Positions 1-5,575 of a stretch of DNA of 6,387 nucleotides are shown here, piece by piece. The notes beneath the pieces were generated by a model. It was not told the DNA's origin, made no database searches, and worked only from the letters and a program-made list of their open reading frames with translations. The stretch covers positions 1-6,387 of the forward strand of contig DAOVGZ010000058.1 in assembly GCA_030672115.1 (NCBI GenBank), given 5' to 3'. The position numbers and the translations under genes were made by a program. Each line of letters opens with the position of its first letter. Position 1 is the stretch's first letter. The DNA is from a bacterium. Its GTDB lineage: Bacteria > Babelota > Babeliae > Babelales > Vermiphilaceae.

Positions 1-212
1 TAAATTCAAACAAAAAAACATCATTCCCACAGCAAAAAGATCTCCATCTTGCTCGTCCAATTAAATTAAAAGTTAATTGGAAAAATAATCCAGATTCAAT
101 GGTTACAGAAAATTTTGATCGTGATGATACAAATGTTTATGAAGTAAAAGCATTAAAAAATGATAAAGGGCAACTAGAACTTAAAAAAATAATTGTATTA
201 AAAAATGATTAA
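1..212 (+). CDS. 3' end of an unrecognised protein (5' truncated)
   Basis: An open frame enters from the left edge (first full codon at position 3) and runs 69 codons to TAA at 210-212. The visible tail is hydrophilic, with clusters of lysine and asparagine, an acidic patch (ENFDRDDTN), and an ending in alternating lysine and hydrophobic residues (LELKKIIVLKND) that looks like a terminal beta strand. There is no membrane segment or motif that I recognise, so no function is proposed. The frame is open across the whole visible stretch and its codon use (AAA, AAT, GAT, TTA) matches the neighbouring genes, which supports a real gene. Its stop lies 4 bases from the stop of the minus-strand gene that follows, so the two converge. 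The start and full length lie outside the window. Confidence 0.6.
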   Translation, partial: NSNKKTSFPQQKDLHLARPIKLKVNWKNNPDSMVTENFDRDDTNVYEVKALKNDKGQLELKKIIVLKND

Positions 213-219
213 TTTTTTA
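199..219. terminator. A/T-only stem at convergent gene ends, possible weak bidirectional terminator
   Basis: TAAAAAAT (199-206) and ATTTTTTA (212-219) form a perfect 8-bp inverted repeat with a 5-base loop. It overlaps the stop codons of both converging genes, and each strand ends with a run of six T. This is the position expected of a shared terminator. However, the stem has no G-C pair, so it would be weak, and chance in A/T-rich DNA is a fair alternative. Confidence 0.3.
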
Positions 220-576
220 TGCACCTACAATATACCAAAGTATAATTCCACCAATTGTCGCTGAAGTAAAAGGGTTTGAATTTATATCGTCCAGTATTGC
301 AAGAGGTGTTCTAAAAAGTTTTGTTCGTAGATTTTTGCTTAAAAAAGTAACAACTATAAGTGAAGTAATAAATGGATGTTTTTTTATAAAATTTATAGCT
401 TTATTTTTATATTTTTTTATAAAAGTATAAAAAATAATTTTGTTTCGTTGTTTATCTTTTGATTTTTTAGCGGCTATTTTTTGAGTTTGTATATCTTTTG
501 AAATATGATTACATTTACTTTCTAGAACAGTTGATACAATAAGTAGTCCAAGAAAAATTGTTCTTTTTTTTATCAT
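217..576 (-). CDS. Small hypothetical membrane-associated protein
   Basis: A 119-residue protein that I do not recognise. The start at 576 is chosen because an AGGAGG Shine-Dalgarno lies 6 bases upstream. The frame is open back to an ATG at 660, but that start would read through the ribosome site and the promoter region and has no SD of its own. The N-terminus (MIKKRTIFLGLLIVSTVLES) looks like a signal peptide or membrane anchor. The cysteine at residue 22 lacks a convincing lipobox. A very basic stretch (about 33-66) follows, then a hydrophobic segment (about 68-80) and a C-terminal hydrophobic segment (102-118) that ends the protein. The last two segments begin with similar words (HPFITS and NPFTSA), which may be a small internal duplication. 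The likely location is the inner membrane. The gene is divergent from tpiA and convergent with the gene to its left. Confidence 0.6.
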   Translation of the reverse strand: MIKKRTIFLGLLIVSTVLESKCNHISKDIQTQKIAAKKSKDKQRNKIIFYTFIKKYKNKAINFIKKHPFITSLIVVTFLSKNLRTKLFRTPLAILDDINSNPFTSATIGGIILWYIVGA

Positions 577-582
577 GAGATC

Positions 583-588
583 CCTCCT
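583..588 (-). promoter_or_regulatory. Strong ribosome binding site of the minus-strand small membrane protein
   Basis: On the minus strand AAAGGAGGGATCTC directly precedes the ATG at 576. The AGGAGG core is a near-perfect SD with a 6-base spacer. It is the reason for preferring the 119-residue form over the 147-residue open frame. Confidence 0.75.
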
Positions 589-590
589 TT

Positions 591-620
591 TTGGAACCGA
601 CAAAAGGACATTATTACAAT
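591..620 (+). promoter_or_regulatory. Candidate promoter for tpiA and the genes downstream
   Basis: TTGGAA (591-596) and TACAAT (615-620) are separated by 18 bases on the plus strand and resemble a sigma-70 promoter. Transcription would begin near 627, leaving a leader of about 65 bases before the tpiA ATG. It overlaps the minus-strand promoter candidate, so the two transcription units would share one control region. Confidence 0.35.
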
Positions 621-639
621 AACTGTAACAATGTAGCAA
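611..639 (-). promoter_or_regulatory. Candidate promoter for the minus-strand membrane protein
   Basis: Read on the minus strand, TTGCTA (634-639) and TAATAA (611-616) are separated by 17 bases. This resembles a sigma-70 -35/-10 pair with optimal spacing and would give a leader of roughly 30 bases carrying the strong SD. A/T-rich DNA throws up -10-like words easily, so this is only a candidate. Confidence 0.35.
614..628. promoter_or_regulatory. TTACA-N5-TGTAA palindrome in the divergent control region
   Basis: TTACA (614-618) and TGTAA (624-628) form a 15-base palindrome that lies over the -10 regions of both candidate divergent promoters. A dimeric regulator bound here could act on both genes. 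No regulator is known for it, and 5-base arms are short enough to arise by chance. Confidence 0.25.
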
Positions 640-692
640 AAAGAGGTAAGCTAATGCCAAAAAATAGATGAAGCGAAAAAAGAAAGAGGTTT

Positions 693-1448
693 ATGAGGGA
701 GCCATCATTTTTTTATATAGCAAATTGGAAAATGCAACTAACATTTGCCAAAACAGTATTATTTTGTAAAAAAAATCAAAATAATTTTGAGTTGTTAACG
801 CAGAAAAAAAATACAAAAATAGTATTATGTCCTTCTTTTGAGTCATTAGCTTTTGTGAATGATTTTTTTAAAAAATCTTCTTTATCAGTGGGCGCGCAAA
901 CATGTTCCTCTTATGAAAAAGGGGCTTATTCTGGTCAGGTTGCAGCGCAATCACTGTCTGATATTGGATGTAAGTATTGTCTTGTTGGACATAGCGAACG
1001 TAGAAACTTTTGCTCTGAGACTGATGATGATGTTGCAAAAAAAGTACAACAACTTTTAAAAAATAATATTATTCCGATCGTTTGTGTTGGTGAATTAAAA
1101 AAAGAGCGGGAAGAAAAAAAAACGTATGAAGTTATTGAAAGACAGATAAGGGCGGCATGCCAAGCAGTAAAAAAATTTACAAAAGAAAGCAAAATTTTTA
1201 TAGCCTATGAGCCGGTATGGTCTATTGGTACAGGCGATATTCCTTCGAATCAAGAAATAACTGAGATATTGAAATATATAACTTCTATTGCAAAAGCTGT
1301 TCTTCCTAAAATATCGTTAGTTTTATTGTACGGCGGTAGTGTTCATGAAAAAAATGTTAAAATATTAAAAGAAATTTGCGATTTAGATGGGTTTTTAGTT
1401 GGTGGTGCAAGTCTAGATTTCCAAAAATTTCAAAAAATAGTAACATAG
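693..1448 (+). CDS. tpiA: Triose-phosphate isomerase
   Basis: A cytoplasmic glycolytic and gluconeogenic enzyme that interconverts dihydroxyacetone phosphate and glyceraldehyde 3-phosphate. The 251-residue length is normal for this single-domain TIM barrel. The N-terminal ANWKM gives the active-site Asn11 and Lys13. VGHSERR carries the electrophile His100 with Glu102. AYEPVWSIGTG (171-181) holds the catalytic base Glu173 and the mobile loop 6. LYGGSV (212-217) and GFLVGGASL (233-241) make the phosphate-binding loops. All catalytic residues are present, so the enzyme should be active. The usual GAQN motif reads GAQT here (67-70), a small deviation. The ATG start places Lys13 at its conventional position. 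GAAAGAGG lies 3 bases upstream, a rather close SD. It is followed 57 bases later by secG, a pairing common in bacteria, and probably heads the operon. Confidence 0.97.
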   Translation: MREPSFFYIANWKMQLTFAKTVLFCKKNQNNFELLTQKKNTKIVLCPSFESLAFVNDFFKKSSLSVGAQTCSSYEKGAYSGQVAAQSLSDIGCKYCLVGHSERRNFCSETDDDVAKKVQQLLKNNIIPIVCVGELKKEREEKKTYEVIERQIRAACQAVKKFTKESKIFIAYEPVWSIGTGDIPSNQEITEILKYITSIAKAVLPKISLVLLYGGSVHEKNVKILKEICDLDGFLVGGASLDFQKFQKIVT

Positions 1449-1505
1449 ATAGTATGAAATATGTATAGTGAAATCTATTGATCACCCTTTGATCGGAGTT
1501 ATAAC

Positions 1506-1814
1506 ATGTTATTTGGCTTATTGATCGCTCTCTTTACTTTTATTTGTTTGTTACTTGTCTTGATTATTCTTATTCAACAGGGAAAAGGAAGCATGGGGCT
1601 TGGTAGTTTAGGTGGTGGCACACAGATGCTTTTTGGTGGATCTGGAGGCCAAGATATTTTTCAAAAAATTACCTGGGTATTAGGTGTAATTTTTATGGTT
1701 GGATCGCTTGTTCTTGCTTTAGCAAAAAGTAAAAGTGGAGTACGAACAAAAGTTTCAGAAAAAGCTCCAATAACTCAACAAATGCCAGTACAACAACCTG
1801 CTTCACAAAAATAA
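1506..1814 (+). CDS. secG: Preprotein translocase subunit SecG
   Basis: An accessory inner-membrane subunit of the SecYEG channel that assists SecA-driven export. The 102-residue protein has the family plan: a first transmembrane helix (about 2-23), the conserved QQGKG (24-28), a glycine-rich cytoplasmic loop with LFGGSGGQD (42-50), a second helix (about 56-73), and a polar tail rich in glutamine and proline. The start is supported by GGAG at 1495-1498, 7 bases upstream. It follows tpiA by 57 bases with no convincing terminator between them, so co-transcription is likely. There is nothing unusual in the sequence. Confidence 0.95.
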   Translation: MLFGLLIALFTFICLLLVLIILIQQGKGSMGLGSLGGGTQMLFGGSGGQDIFQKITWVLGVIFMVGSLVLALAKSKSGVRTKVSEKAPITQQMPVQQPASQK

Positions 1815-1863
1815 ATGTGATTTGAGCAGAGAAAAATTTGTAGAGTTAAAAATGATCCCATGA

Positions 1864-1881
1864 ATGTGAGAACAATCACAT
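1864..1881. promoter_or_regulatory. CRP/FNR-like palindrome overlapping the mlaE start codon
   Basis: ATGTGA (1864-1869) and TCACAT (1876-1881) are perfect inverted arms 6 bases apart. The core is exactly the TGTGA-N6-TCACA consensus of CRP-type regulators. The right arm includes the A and T of the mlaE ATG. A bound protein here would be expected to repress, and in RNA the arms could form a hairpin that hides the start codon. No regulator gene is visible in the window, and a chance match is possible. Confidence 0.3.
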
Positions 1882-2659
1882 GATTATAAGATTTTTAGAT
1901 TTTATAGGGCGACAATTCATCGATATTTGCAGATCGCTTGGATCGTTCGCTCTTTTTTTAGTTAAAACTATTACAACGTTTTTTACAACAAAATTAAAAG
2001 TCAGTAAATTATTTGCGCAAATGGAACGGATAGGGGTTAGTTCTCTATCCGTTGTTATTTTAACAGGTCTTTCTACTGGCATGGCGCTTGCTTTACAAAC
2101 TTATTTTGGGTTTAAGCGTGTCGGTGGTGAACAATTTATCGGTTCCATTGTTGCTCTTGGTATGATTCGTGAACTTGGACCTGTTTTGACAGGTTTGATG
2201 GTTGCTGGGCGTGCTGGGTCTGCTATAACGGCAGAAATTGGTACAATGCGCATTACCGAACAGATTGATGCGTTAAAAACATTACGAATTAATACCTATC
2301 AATATCTTGTTGTTCCTCGCATGCTTGCAGGAACATTTATTTTACCCTTTTTAGTTTTATTTACGATGATATTCGGCATTGTTGGCGGTTATGTCGTCTG
2401 TGTTTATGTTCTTGGGTTAAGCCCAGAAGATTACATTACGTCAATACAGCAATATGTTGAGATGAATGATGTAAAAGGTGGTTTAATTAAATCTGGATTT
2501 TTTGGGTTGATACTTTGTTGGGTAGGTGCATACAAAGGATATAGAACAACTGGCGGCGCTCGCGGTGTTGGTAAATCAACAACGAGCAGTGTTGTTACTG
2601 CATCAATTTTAATTTTGATAGCGAACTATTTCCTCACTAAAATGCTCGAAAATATATAG
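1880..2659 (+). CDS. mlaE: MlaE-family phospholipid ABC transporter permease
   Basis: An inner-membrane permease of the Mla/MCE lipid transport system, which moves phospholipid between inner and outer membranes with the ATPase MlaF. The 259-residue length is typical. An amphipathic N-terminal region (about 1-48) precedes helices at about 53-72, 148-180 and 236-254, plus less clear ones between. The family block RELGPVLTGLMVAGRAGSA begins at residue 97 and continues through TAEIGTM to EQIDAL (127-132). A second conserved block, GYRTTGGARGVGKSTTSSVV (220-239), precedes the last helix. The ATG is the only usable start, because an in-frame TGA lies at 1853-1855. The SD is poor (GTGAG at 1866-1870), and the start codon lies inside the CRP-like palindrome, so initiation may be weak or controlled. 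It is followed 8 bases later by mlaF. Orthologous permeases in other lineages go under other names (YrbE, TtgD-like). Confidence 0.9.
   Translation: MIIRFLDFIGRQFIDICRSLGSFALFLVKTITTFFTTKLKVSKLFAQMERIGVSSLSVVILTGLSTGMALALQTYFGFKRVGGEQFIGSIVALGMIRELGPVLTGLMVAGRAGSAITAEIGTMRITEQIDALKTLRINTYQYLVVPRMLAGTFILPFLVLFTMIFGIVGGYVVCVYVLGLSPEDYITSIQQYVEMNDVKGGLIKSGFFGLILCWVGAYKGYRTTGGARGVGKSTTSSVVTASILILIANYFLTKMLENI
2025..2053. repeat. Inverted repeat / potential 12-bp hairpin inside mlaE
   Basis: AACGGATAG (2025-2033) and CTATCCGTT (2045-2053) are perfect 9-base inverted arms. In RNA the stem can extend inward by G-U, G-C and G-U pairs to 12 bp, leaving a 5-base loop (2037-2041). It lies about 145 bases into mlaE, over codons 49-58, and has more G-C than its surroundings. 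It has no T-run, so it is not an intrinsic terminator. Confidence 0.55.
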
Positions 2660-2667
2660 GGTAGGGG

Positions 2668-3435
2668 ATGATAGAATTAGTAAATTTAAAAAAGCGATTT
2701 GATACAAAAGAGATTACCAAAGGGGTTAATCTTTCTATAAAAGATGGAACGATGACTTGTATTATTGGTCGTTCAGGAGAAGGTAAATCTGTTTTACTGA
2801 AACAAATTATTGGTTTAATTGAACCAACATCAGGAAAAGTTTTAGTAAATGGAATAGACACGGTTGATATTTCTGAAAAAGATCGTGATAAAATATTTAA
2901 AAATTTTGGTTACGTTTTTCAGTTTGCAGCTTTATTAGATTCTCTTAACGTTTTTGAAAACATAGGTATAAAACTTATTGAAAATGGTTATTCAAAAAAA
3001 GAAGTTTTACCTATTGTTAAAGAAAAATTAAAAATGGTTCAACTTTCAGAAGATACTTTGTACAAATTTCCTTCGGAACTTTCTGGGGGTATGCGAAAGC
3101 GTGTTGGTCTTGCTCGAACATTAATTACCAATCCAAAAATTATTTTATACGATGAACCAACAACAGGTCTAGATCCTATCACTGCCCGTGTTATTCAAGA
3201 ATTAATGTATAACATGCAGGTAAAATTAAAGCTTACTTCAGTTATTATCACACACGATGTAAATACTTTTAAGTATGCAGACAAAATTGCACTGCTGCAT
3301 GAAGGTAAAATTCATGGAGTGTATGATGCAAAAACAATCTGGGATTCAAAAGATCCTTATATCTATCAATTTATCCGTGGCCTTTCTGAAGGCCCTATTC
3401 AAGCGGAAATCCCTCACGACAAAGACAAATTTTAG
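2668..3435 (+). CDS. mlaF: MlaF-family phospholipid ABC transporter ATP-binding protein
   Basis: A cytoplasmic ATPase that powers the MlaE permease. The 255-residue protein has every ABC motif: Walker A GRSGEGKS (34-41), followed by the family-typical SVLLKQIIGL; Q-loop Gln85 in YVFQ; signature LSGGM (138-142) in LSGGMRKRVGLAR; Walker B IILYDEP with catalytic Glu163; D-loop GLD (167-169); and the switch histidine His196 in IITHD. The C-terminal tail after about 230 is short and ends in a charged DKDKF. It starts 8 bases after mlaE with a TAGGG/GGGG-rich SD region overlapping the mlaE stop, so the two are translated from one message. No MCE-domain gene (mlaD) follows it, which is unusual since MlaD normally completes the complex. 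The gene may lie elsewhere. Confidence 0.93.
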   Translation: MIELVNLKKRFDTKEITKGVNLSIKDGTMTCIIGRSGEGKSVLLKQIIGLIEPTSGKVLVNGIDTVDISEKDRDKIFKNFGYVFQFAALLDSLNVFENIGIKLIENGYSKKEVLPIVKEKLKMVQLSEDTLYKFPSELSGGMRKRVGLARTLITNPKIILYDEPTTGLDPITARVIQELMYNMQVKLKLTSVIITHDVNTFKYADKIALLHEGKIHGVYDAKTIWDSKDPYIYQFIRGLSEGPIQAEIPHDKDKF

Positions 3436-3467
3436 TTTGTTTATATTTATTTTTAAAAGGAGAATAG

Positions 3468-4253
3468 ATGAAGAAAAAAACTATAATTTTTATTTCATTA
3501 TTAGCTATTTTTTGTTTTGGAAATGCACAAGCAACATGGGAAAAACTTGAAAAATATCATAGCACAACAGCTAAAGATGGAACTGTTTTTTTTAAAAAAT
3601 CTAAAATAAATAAAGAAGAGTTTCTTGTAAAAATTATTGATGGGAAAGAAGAAGTTATTCGTGATTTGGCTAAAGAAAAAATTGTTTTATTTGATATGAA
3701 AGCACAAAATAAAAATACGTTATGGTCTGTTTTAAAAAAAACAAATGGAATATCAAACATATCTATCTATGTAGAAAAATGGAATGGTTCTGTATGGGAA
3801 CAGGTTGGTAATAATCTTTTGGTAGAAACAGTAAAAATAATTTTTGGTTATGATGAAAATATTTACTTGTTGGTCAAAGATTATAATGGGGAAAAAAATA
3901 TTTTAACATTACGTGGGAATGAGTGGACAAAAATTAATATTCCATTTAATAAAGAACAAAAAATTAGTAATTTTTCTGTTATTAATTTTGATAATATTTG
4001 GCTTGTTACAGATAAAGGTGAGGTTGGGCATTGGAATGGAAAAAAACTTTCTATTAAAAAAGATATACTGGCTCCTGATGCTAAAATAGAAGCGATACCT
4101 GGTTTTATTACTTTGATAACAAAAGAAGGTCAGATCTATAGATGGGCTTCTGATGTAATAAAAAAACCAAAAATGAAATATGGTATAAATTTAGTTTCAG
4201 AAAAAAGAAAAAGAGATCGTGAAATGAGAATAAAAAAGAGTAAACAAAAATAG
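3468..4253 (+). CDS. Exported hypothetical protein with propeller-like repeats
   Basis: A 261-residue protein that I do not recognise by family. MKKKTIIFISLLAIFCFGNAQA is a clear Sec signal peptide with likely cleavage after Ala22, so the mature protein is periplasmic or secreted. From about residue 80 there are four loosely similar units of about 35-47 residues, each with an aromatic or hydrophobic strand followed by a WNG or GNEW turn: TLWSV...EKWNGSVWEQV (84-113), IYLLV...LRGNEWTKI (132-156), IWLVTDKGEVGHWNGKKL (177-194) and ITLITKEGQIYRWASD (214-229). The spacing resembles beta-propeller or tectonin-like blades. Four units would be a partial propeller, so this is tentative. The tail 246-261 is very basic (KRKRDREMRIKKSKQK). 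The start is well supported by AAGGAG at 3457-3462 with a 5-base spacer. It follows mlaF by 32 bases, in the place where an mlaD gene might be expected, but it shows no MCE domain. Confidence 0.8.
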   Translation: MKKKTIIFISLLAIFCFGNAQATWEKLEKYHSTTAKDGTVFFKKSKINKEEFLVKIIDGKEEVIRDLAKEKIVLFDMKAQNKNTLWSVLKKTNGISNISIYVEKWNGSVWEQVGNNLLVETVKIIFGYDENIYLLVKDYNGEKNILTLRGNEWTKINIPFNKEQKISNFSVINFDNIWLVTDKGEVGHWNGKKLSIKKDILAPDAKIEAIPGFITLITKEGQIYRWASDVIKKPKMKYGINLVSEKRKRDREMRIKKSKQK

Positions 4254-4263
4254 TAATTTATTG

Positions 4264-4287
4264 TTAAATTATTTTTTCAAAATTTAA
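4264..4287. terminator. A/T inverted repeat just after the exported-protein gene
   Basis: TTAAATT (4264-4270) and AATTTAA (4281-4287) are perfect 7-base arms around a 10-base loop that contains six T. The repeat begins 11 bases after the stop codon. It could help end the tpiA-to-3468 transcript, but it has no G-C pair and no following T-run, so it is weak as an intrinsic terminator. Confidence 0.2.
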
Positions 4288-4324
4288 AAACTGAATGCTT
4301 ATCAATGGTGTTTCGTTTTTTTGT

Positions 4325-4355
4325 AAGTGAAAATTTTTAGTTGAAAAATTTACTT
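4325..4355. repeat. Bulged A/T hairpin in the intergenic region before moxR
   Basis: AAGT (4325-4328) and AAATTTTT (4331-4338) pair with AAAAATTT (4344-4351) and ACTT (4352-4355), leaving a 2-base bulge and a 5-base loop. It lies in the middle of the 176-base gap 4254-4429, upstream of the moxR promoter candidate. A T-run precedes it on the plus strand, so it would suit a minus-strand terminator no better than a DNA structure. Its role is unknown. Apart from this, the neighbouring A/T repeat and the promoter, I see nothing in the gap. Confidence 0.35.
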
Positions 4356-4390
4356 CATTTGTAAGATTTTCGTTCGCTTGTTACACTTGT

Positions 4391-4399
4391 TGTTATAAT
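4391..4399 (+). promoter_or_regulatory. Extended -10 promoter of moxR
   Basis: TGT followed by TATAAT (4394-4399) is a perfect extended -10 element (TG-N-TATAAT). No good -35 lies 17 bases upstream, which fits promoters that rely on the TG extension. Transcription would begin near 4406, giving a leader of about 24 bases with AAGGGA (4417-4422) as SD, 7 bases before the moxR ATG. This is the best promoter match in the window. Confidence 0.6.
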
Positions 4400-4429
4400 G
4401 TTTTTTCCTGTTAAATAAGGGATGAAAGT

Positions 4430-5449
4430 ATGCAAAACGAAAAAATTGTACAATCTTCTCAGTCAACAGCATCATTGTCACAATCTATAGTTGAACAAAT
4501 AAAACAAGAAAGTCTTCGCTTTCAAGGGTTGAATGTTGAAGTTGCAAAAGTTATTGTTGGACAACAAGATATTGTCTCGTTTATTGCAATTGCAATTTTG
4601 TGCGACGGTCATATTTTGCTCGAAGGTGTTCCAGGTGTTGCAAAAACAACAATGATTAAATCTGTAACCAAAGCTCTAGGTTTAGATTTTAATAGAATTC
4701 AATTTACTCCTGATATGTTACCATCAGATGTTATTGGTACACTTATTTATAATCCTAAAACACAGGATTTTGAAACAAAGCGTGGTCCTGTTTTTTCTAA
4801 TCTTATTTTAGCGGATGAAATTAATCGTGCGCCTGCAAAAGTACAAGCTGCGCTATTAGAAGCTATGCAGGAGCATCAAGTAACAATAGGTTCAAATAGT
4901 TTTGCACTAGATGAGCCATTTTTAGTTTTTGCTACACAAAATCCAATTGAACAAGAAGGTACATATCGTTTGCCAGAAGCGCAGGTTGATCGATTCATGT
5001 TTAAGTTAAATGTAGATTATCCTTCTATTGAAGATGAACGAGAAATTATTACAAGATGTCTTGATAGTTCAGCTATAAATATTGTTTTGGGCAAAGAAGA
5101 TATTGTTAAAGCAAAAAGTTTGGTTGATAAAGTTTATATTGATGAAAAGGTGATTGATTATATTTTAAATATTGTTTTTGCTACACGCCAACCAAAAAAA
5201 TATAATGCAGAAAAAATAGAACATTTTATTCAGTATGGAGTTTCTCCGCGTGCAACACTTGCAATTTTTAATGCTTGTAAAGCGCGAGCATTTTTACAAA
5301 AACGTCACTTTGTAACTCCTGATGATGTAAAAGATGTTTGTCCTTCAATTTTGCGGCATAGAATTTTACTTACGTATGAAGCAGAAGCAGAAAATATAAC
5401 AACAGATGAAATTATTAAAGAGATATTACAACTTGTTCCTTCACCATAG
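4430..5449 (+). CDS. moxR: MoxR-family AAA+ ATPase
   Basis: A cytoplasmic ATPase of the MoxR group, chaperone-like machines that usually act with VWA-domain or DUF58 proteins to mature enzymes or support envelope stress responses. The 339-residue protein has a polar, serine/glutamine-rich N-terminus (about 1-30), VGQ (43-45), Walker A GVPGVAKT (66-73), a TPDMLPSDVIGT block (93-104) typical of the group, Walker B LILADE (125-130) followed by INRAP, sensor 1 in FATQNP (Asn171), the arginine-finger region QVDRF (Arg188), and sensor 2 in SPRA (Arg274) within the helical lid. All key ATPase residues are present. The start is supported by AAGGGA at a 7-base spacing and an extended -10 promoter. No usual partner gene lies in the window. 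The next gene is gspC. The amber stop is followed by an in-frame open stretch of 41 codons. Confidence 0.93.
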   Translation: MQNEKIVQSSQSTASLSQSIVEQIKQESLRFQGLNVEVAKVIVGQQDIVSFIAIAILCDGHILLEGVPGVAKTTMIKSVTKALGLDFNRIQFTPDMLPSDVIGTLIYNPKTQDFETKRGPVFSNLILADEINRAPAKVQAALLEAMQEHQVTIGSNSFALDEPFLVFATQNPIEQEGTYRLPEAQVDRFMFKLNVDYPSIEDEREIITRCLDSSAINIVLGKEDIVKAKSLVDKVYIDEKVIDYILNIVFATRQPKKYNAEKIEHFIQYGVSPRATLAIFNACKARAFLQKRHFVTPDDVKDVCPSILRHRILLTYEAEAENITTDEIIKEILQLVPSP

Positions 5450-5458
5450 GTTATTATT

Positions 5459-5575
5459 GTGAGTGCTTTTGCTAGATCAACATTTTCATTTTTTGAGTTG
5501 CTTTATGGCACACTTGACAATCTTGTTGTCAGAACGGTATTGTGTGAGAAGATAATCAAAAAAAGGAAGTTTTGA
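5459..5575 (+). CDS. Possible small ORF between moxR and gspC, or in-frame extension of moxR
   Basis: A GTG at 5459 opens a 38-codon frame that ends with TGA at 5573-5575, overlapping the gspC ATG by one base (TGATG), an arrangement typical of translational coupling. The product begins VSAFARSTFSFFELLYGTL and ends in a basic KIIKKRKF. The only SD-like word is ATAGG at 5446-5450, which is weak. The frame is the same as that of moxR, so suppression of the moxR TAG would add 41 residues to that protein. A TTGACA promoter candidate lies inside it, which argues for a non-coding role instead. Forty open codons in A/T-rich DNA can occur by chance. Confidence 0.2.
   Translation: MSAFARSTFSFFELLYGTLDNLVVRTVLCEKIIKKRKF
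5514..5543 (+). promoter_or_regulatory. Candidate gspC promoter with operator-like palindrome
   Basis: TTGACA (5514-5519), a perfect -35, is followed after 18 bases by TATTGT (5538-5543) as a -10. Transcription would start around 5550, leaving a short leader with AAAGGAAG as the gspC SD. The -35 overlaps a perfect inverted repeat, TGACAA (5515-5520) N5 TTGTCA (5526-5531). This is enclosed by a second pair, CACAC (5509-5513) and GTGTG (5542-5546). The placement would suit a repressor site. Confidence 0.45.

Noticed and set aside
577..660. N-terminal extension of the minus-strand membrane protein to an ATG at 660
   Set aside because: The extra 28 residues would be read through the strong SD and the divergent promoter region, and the upstream ATG has no ribosome site. 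The start at 576 fits far better.
859..1192. Open frames inside tpiA on the other plus frame (859-1059) and on the minus strand (935-1192)
   Set aside because: Both lie wholly inside an intact, clearly recognised tpiA, lack SD signals and have implausible protein composition.
1449..1505. TGATCA and GATC-rich words before secG, considered as an operator or terminator
   Set aside because: They do not form a stable stem or a clear regulator site. The only supported signal is the secG SD at 1495-1498.
3379..3394. GGCCTT-TCTG-AAGGCC perfect G-C-rich hairpin near the end of mlaF, considered as a terminator
   Set aside because: It lies within the mlaF coding sequence about 40 bases before the stop and is not followed by a T-run. 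It encodes ordinary residues (RGLSEGP).
3275..3550. Plus-strand open frame overlapping the mlaF end and the start of the exported protein gene
   Set aside because: It is out of frame with two well-supported genes, has no SD, and its composition (many Met, Gln and Phe) suggests a shadow frame.
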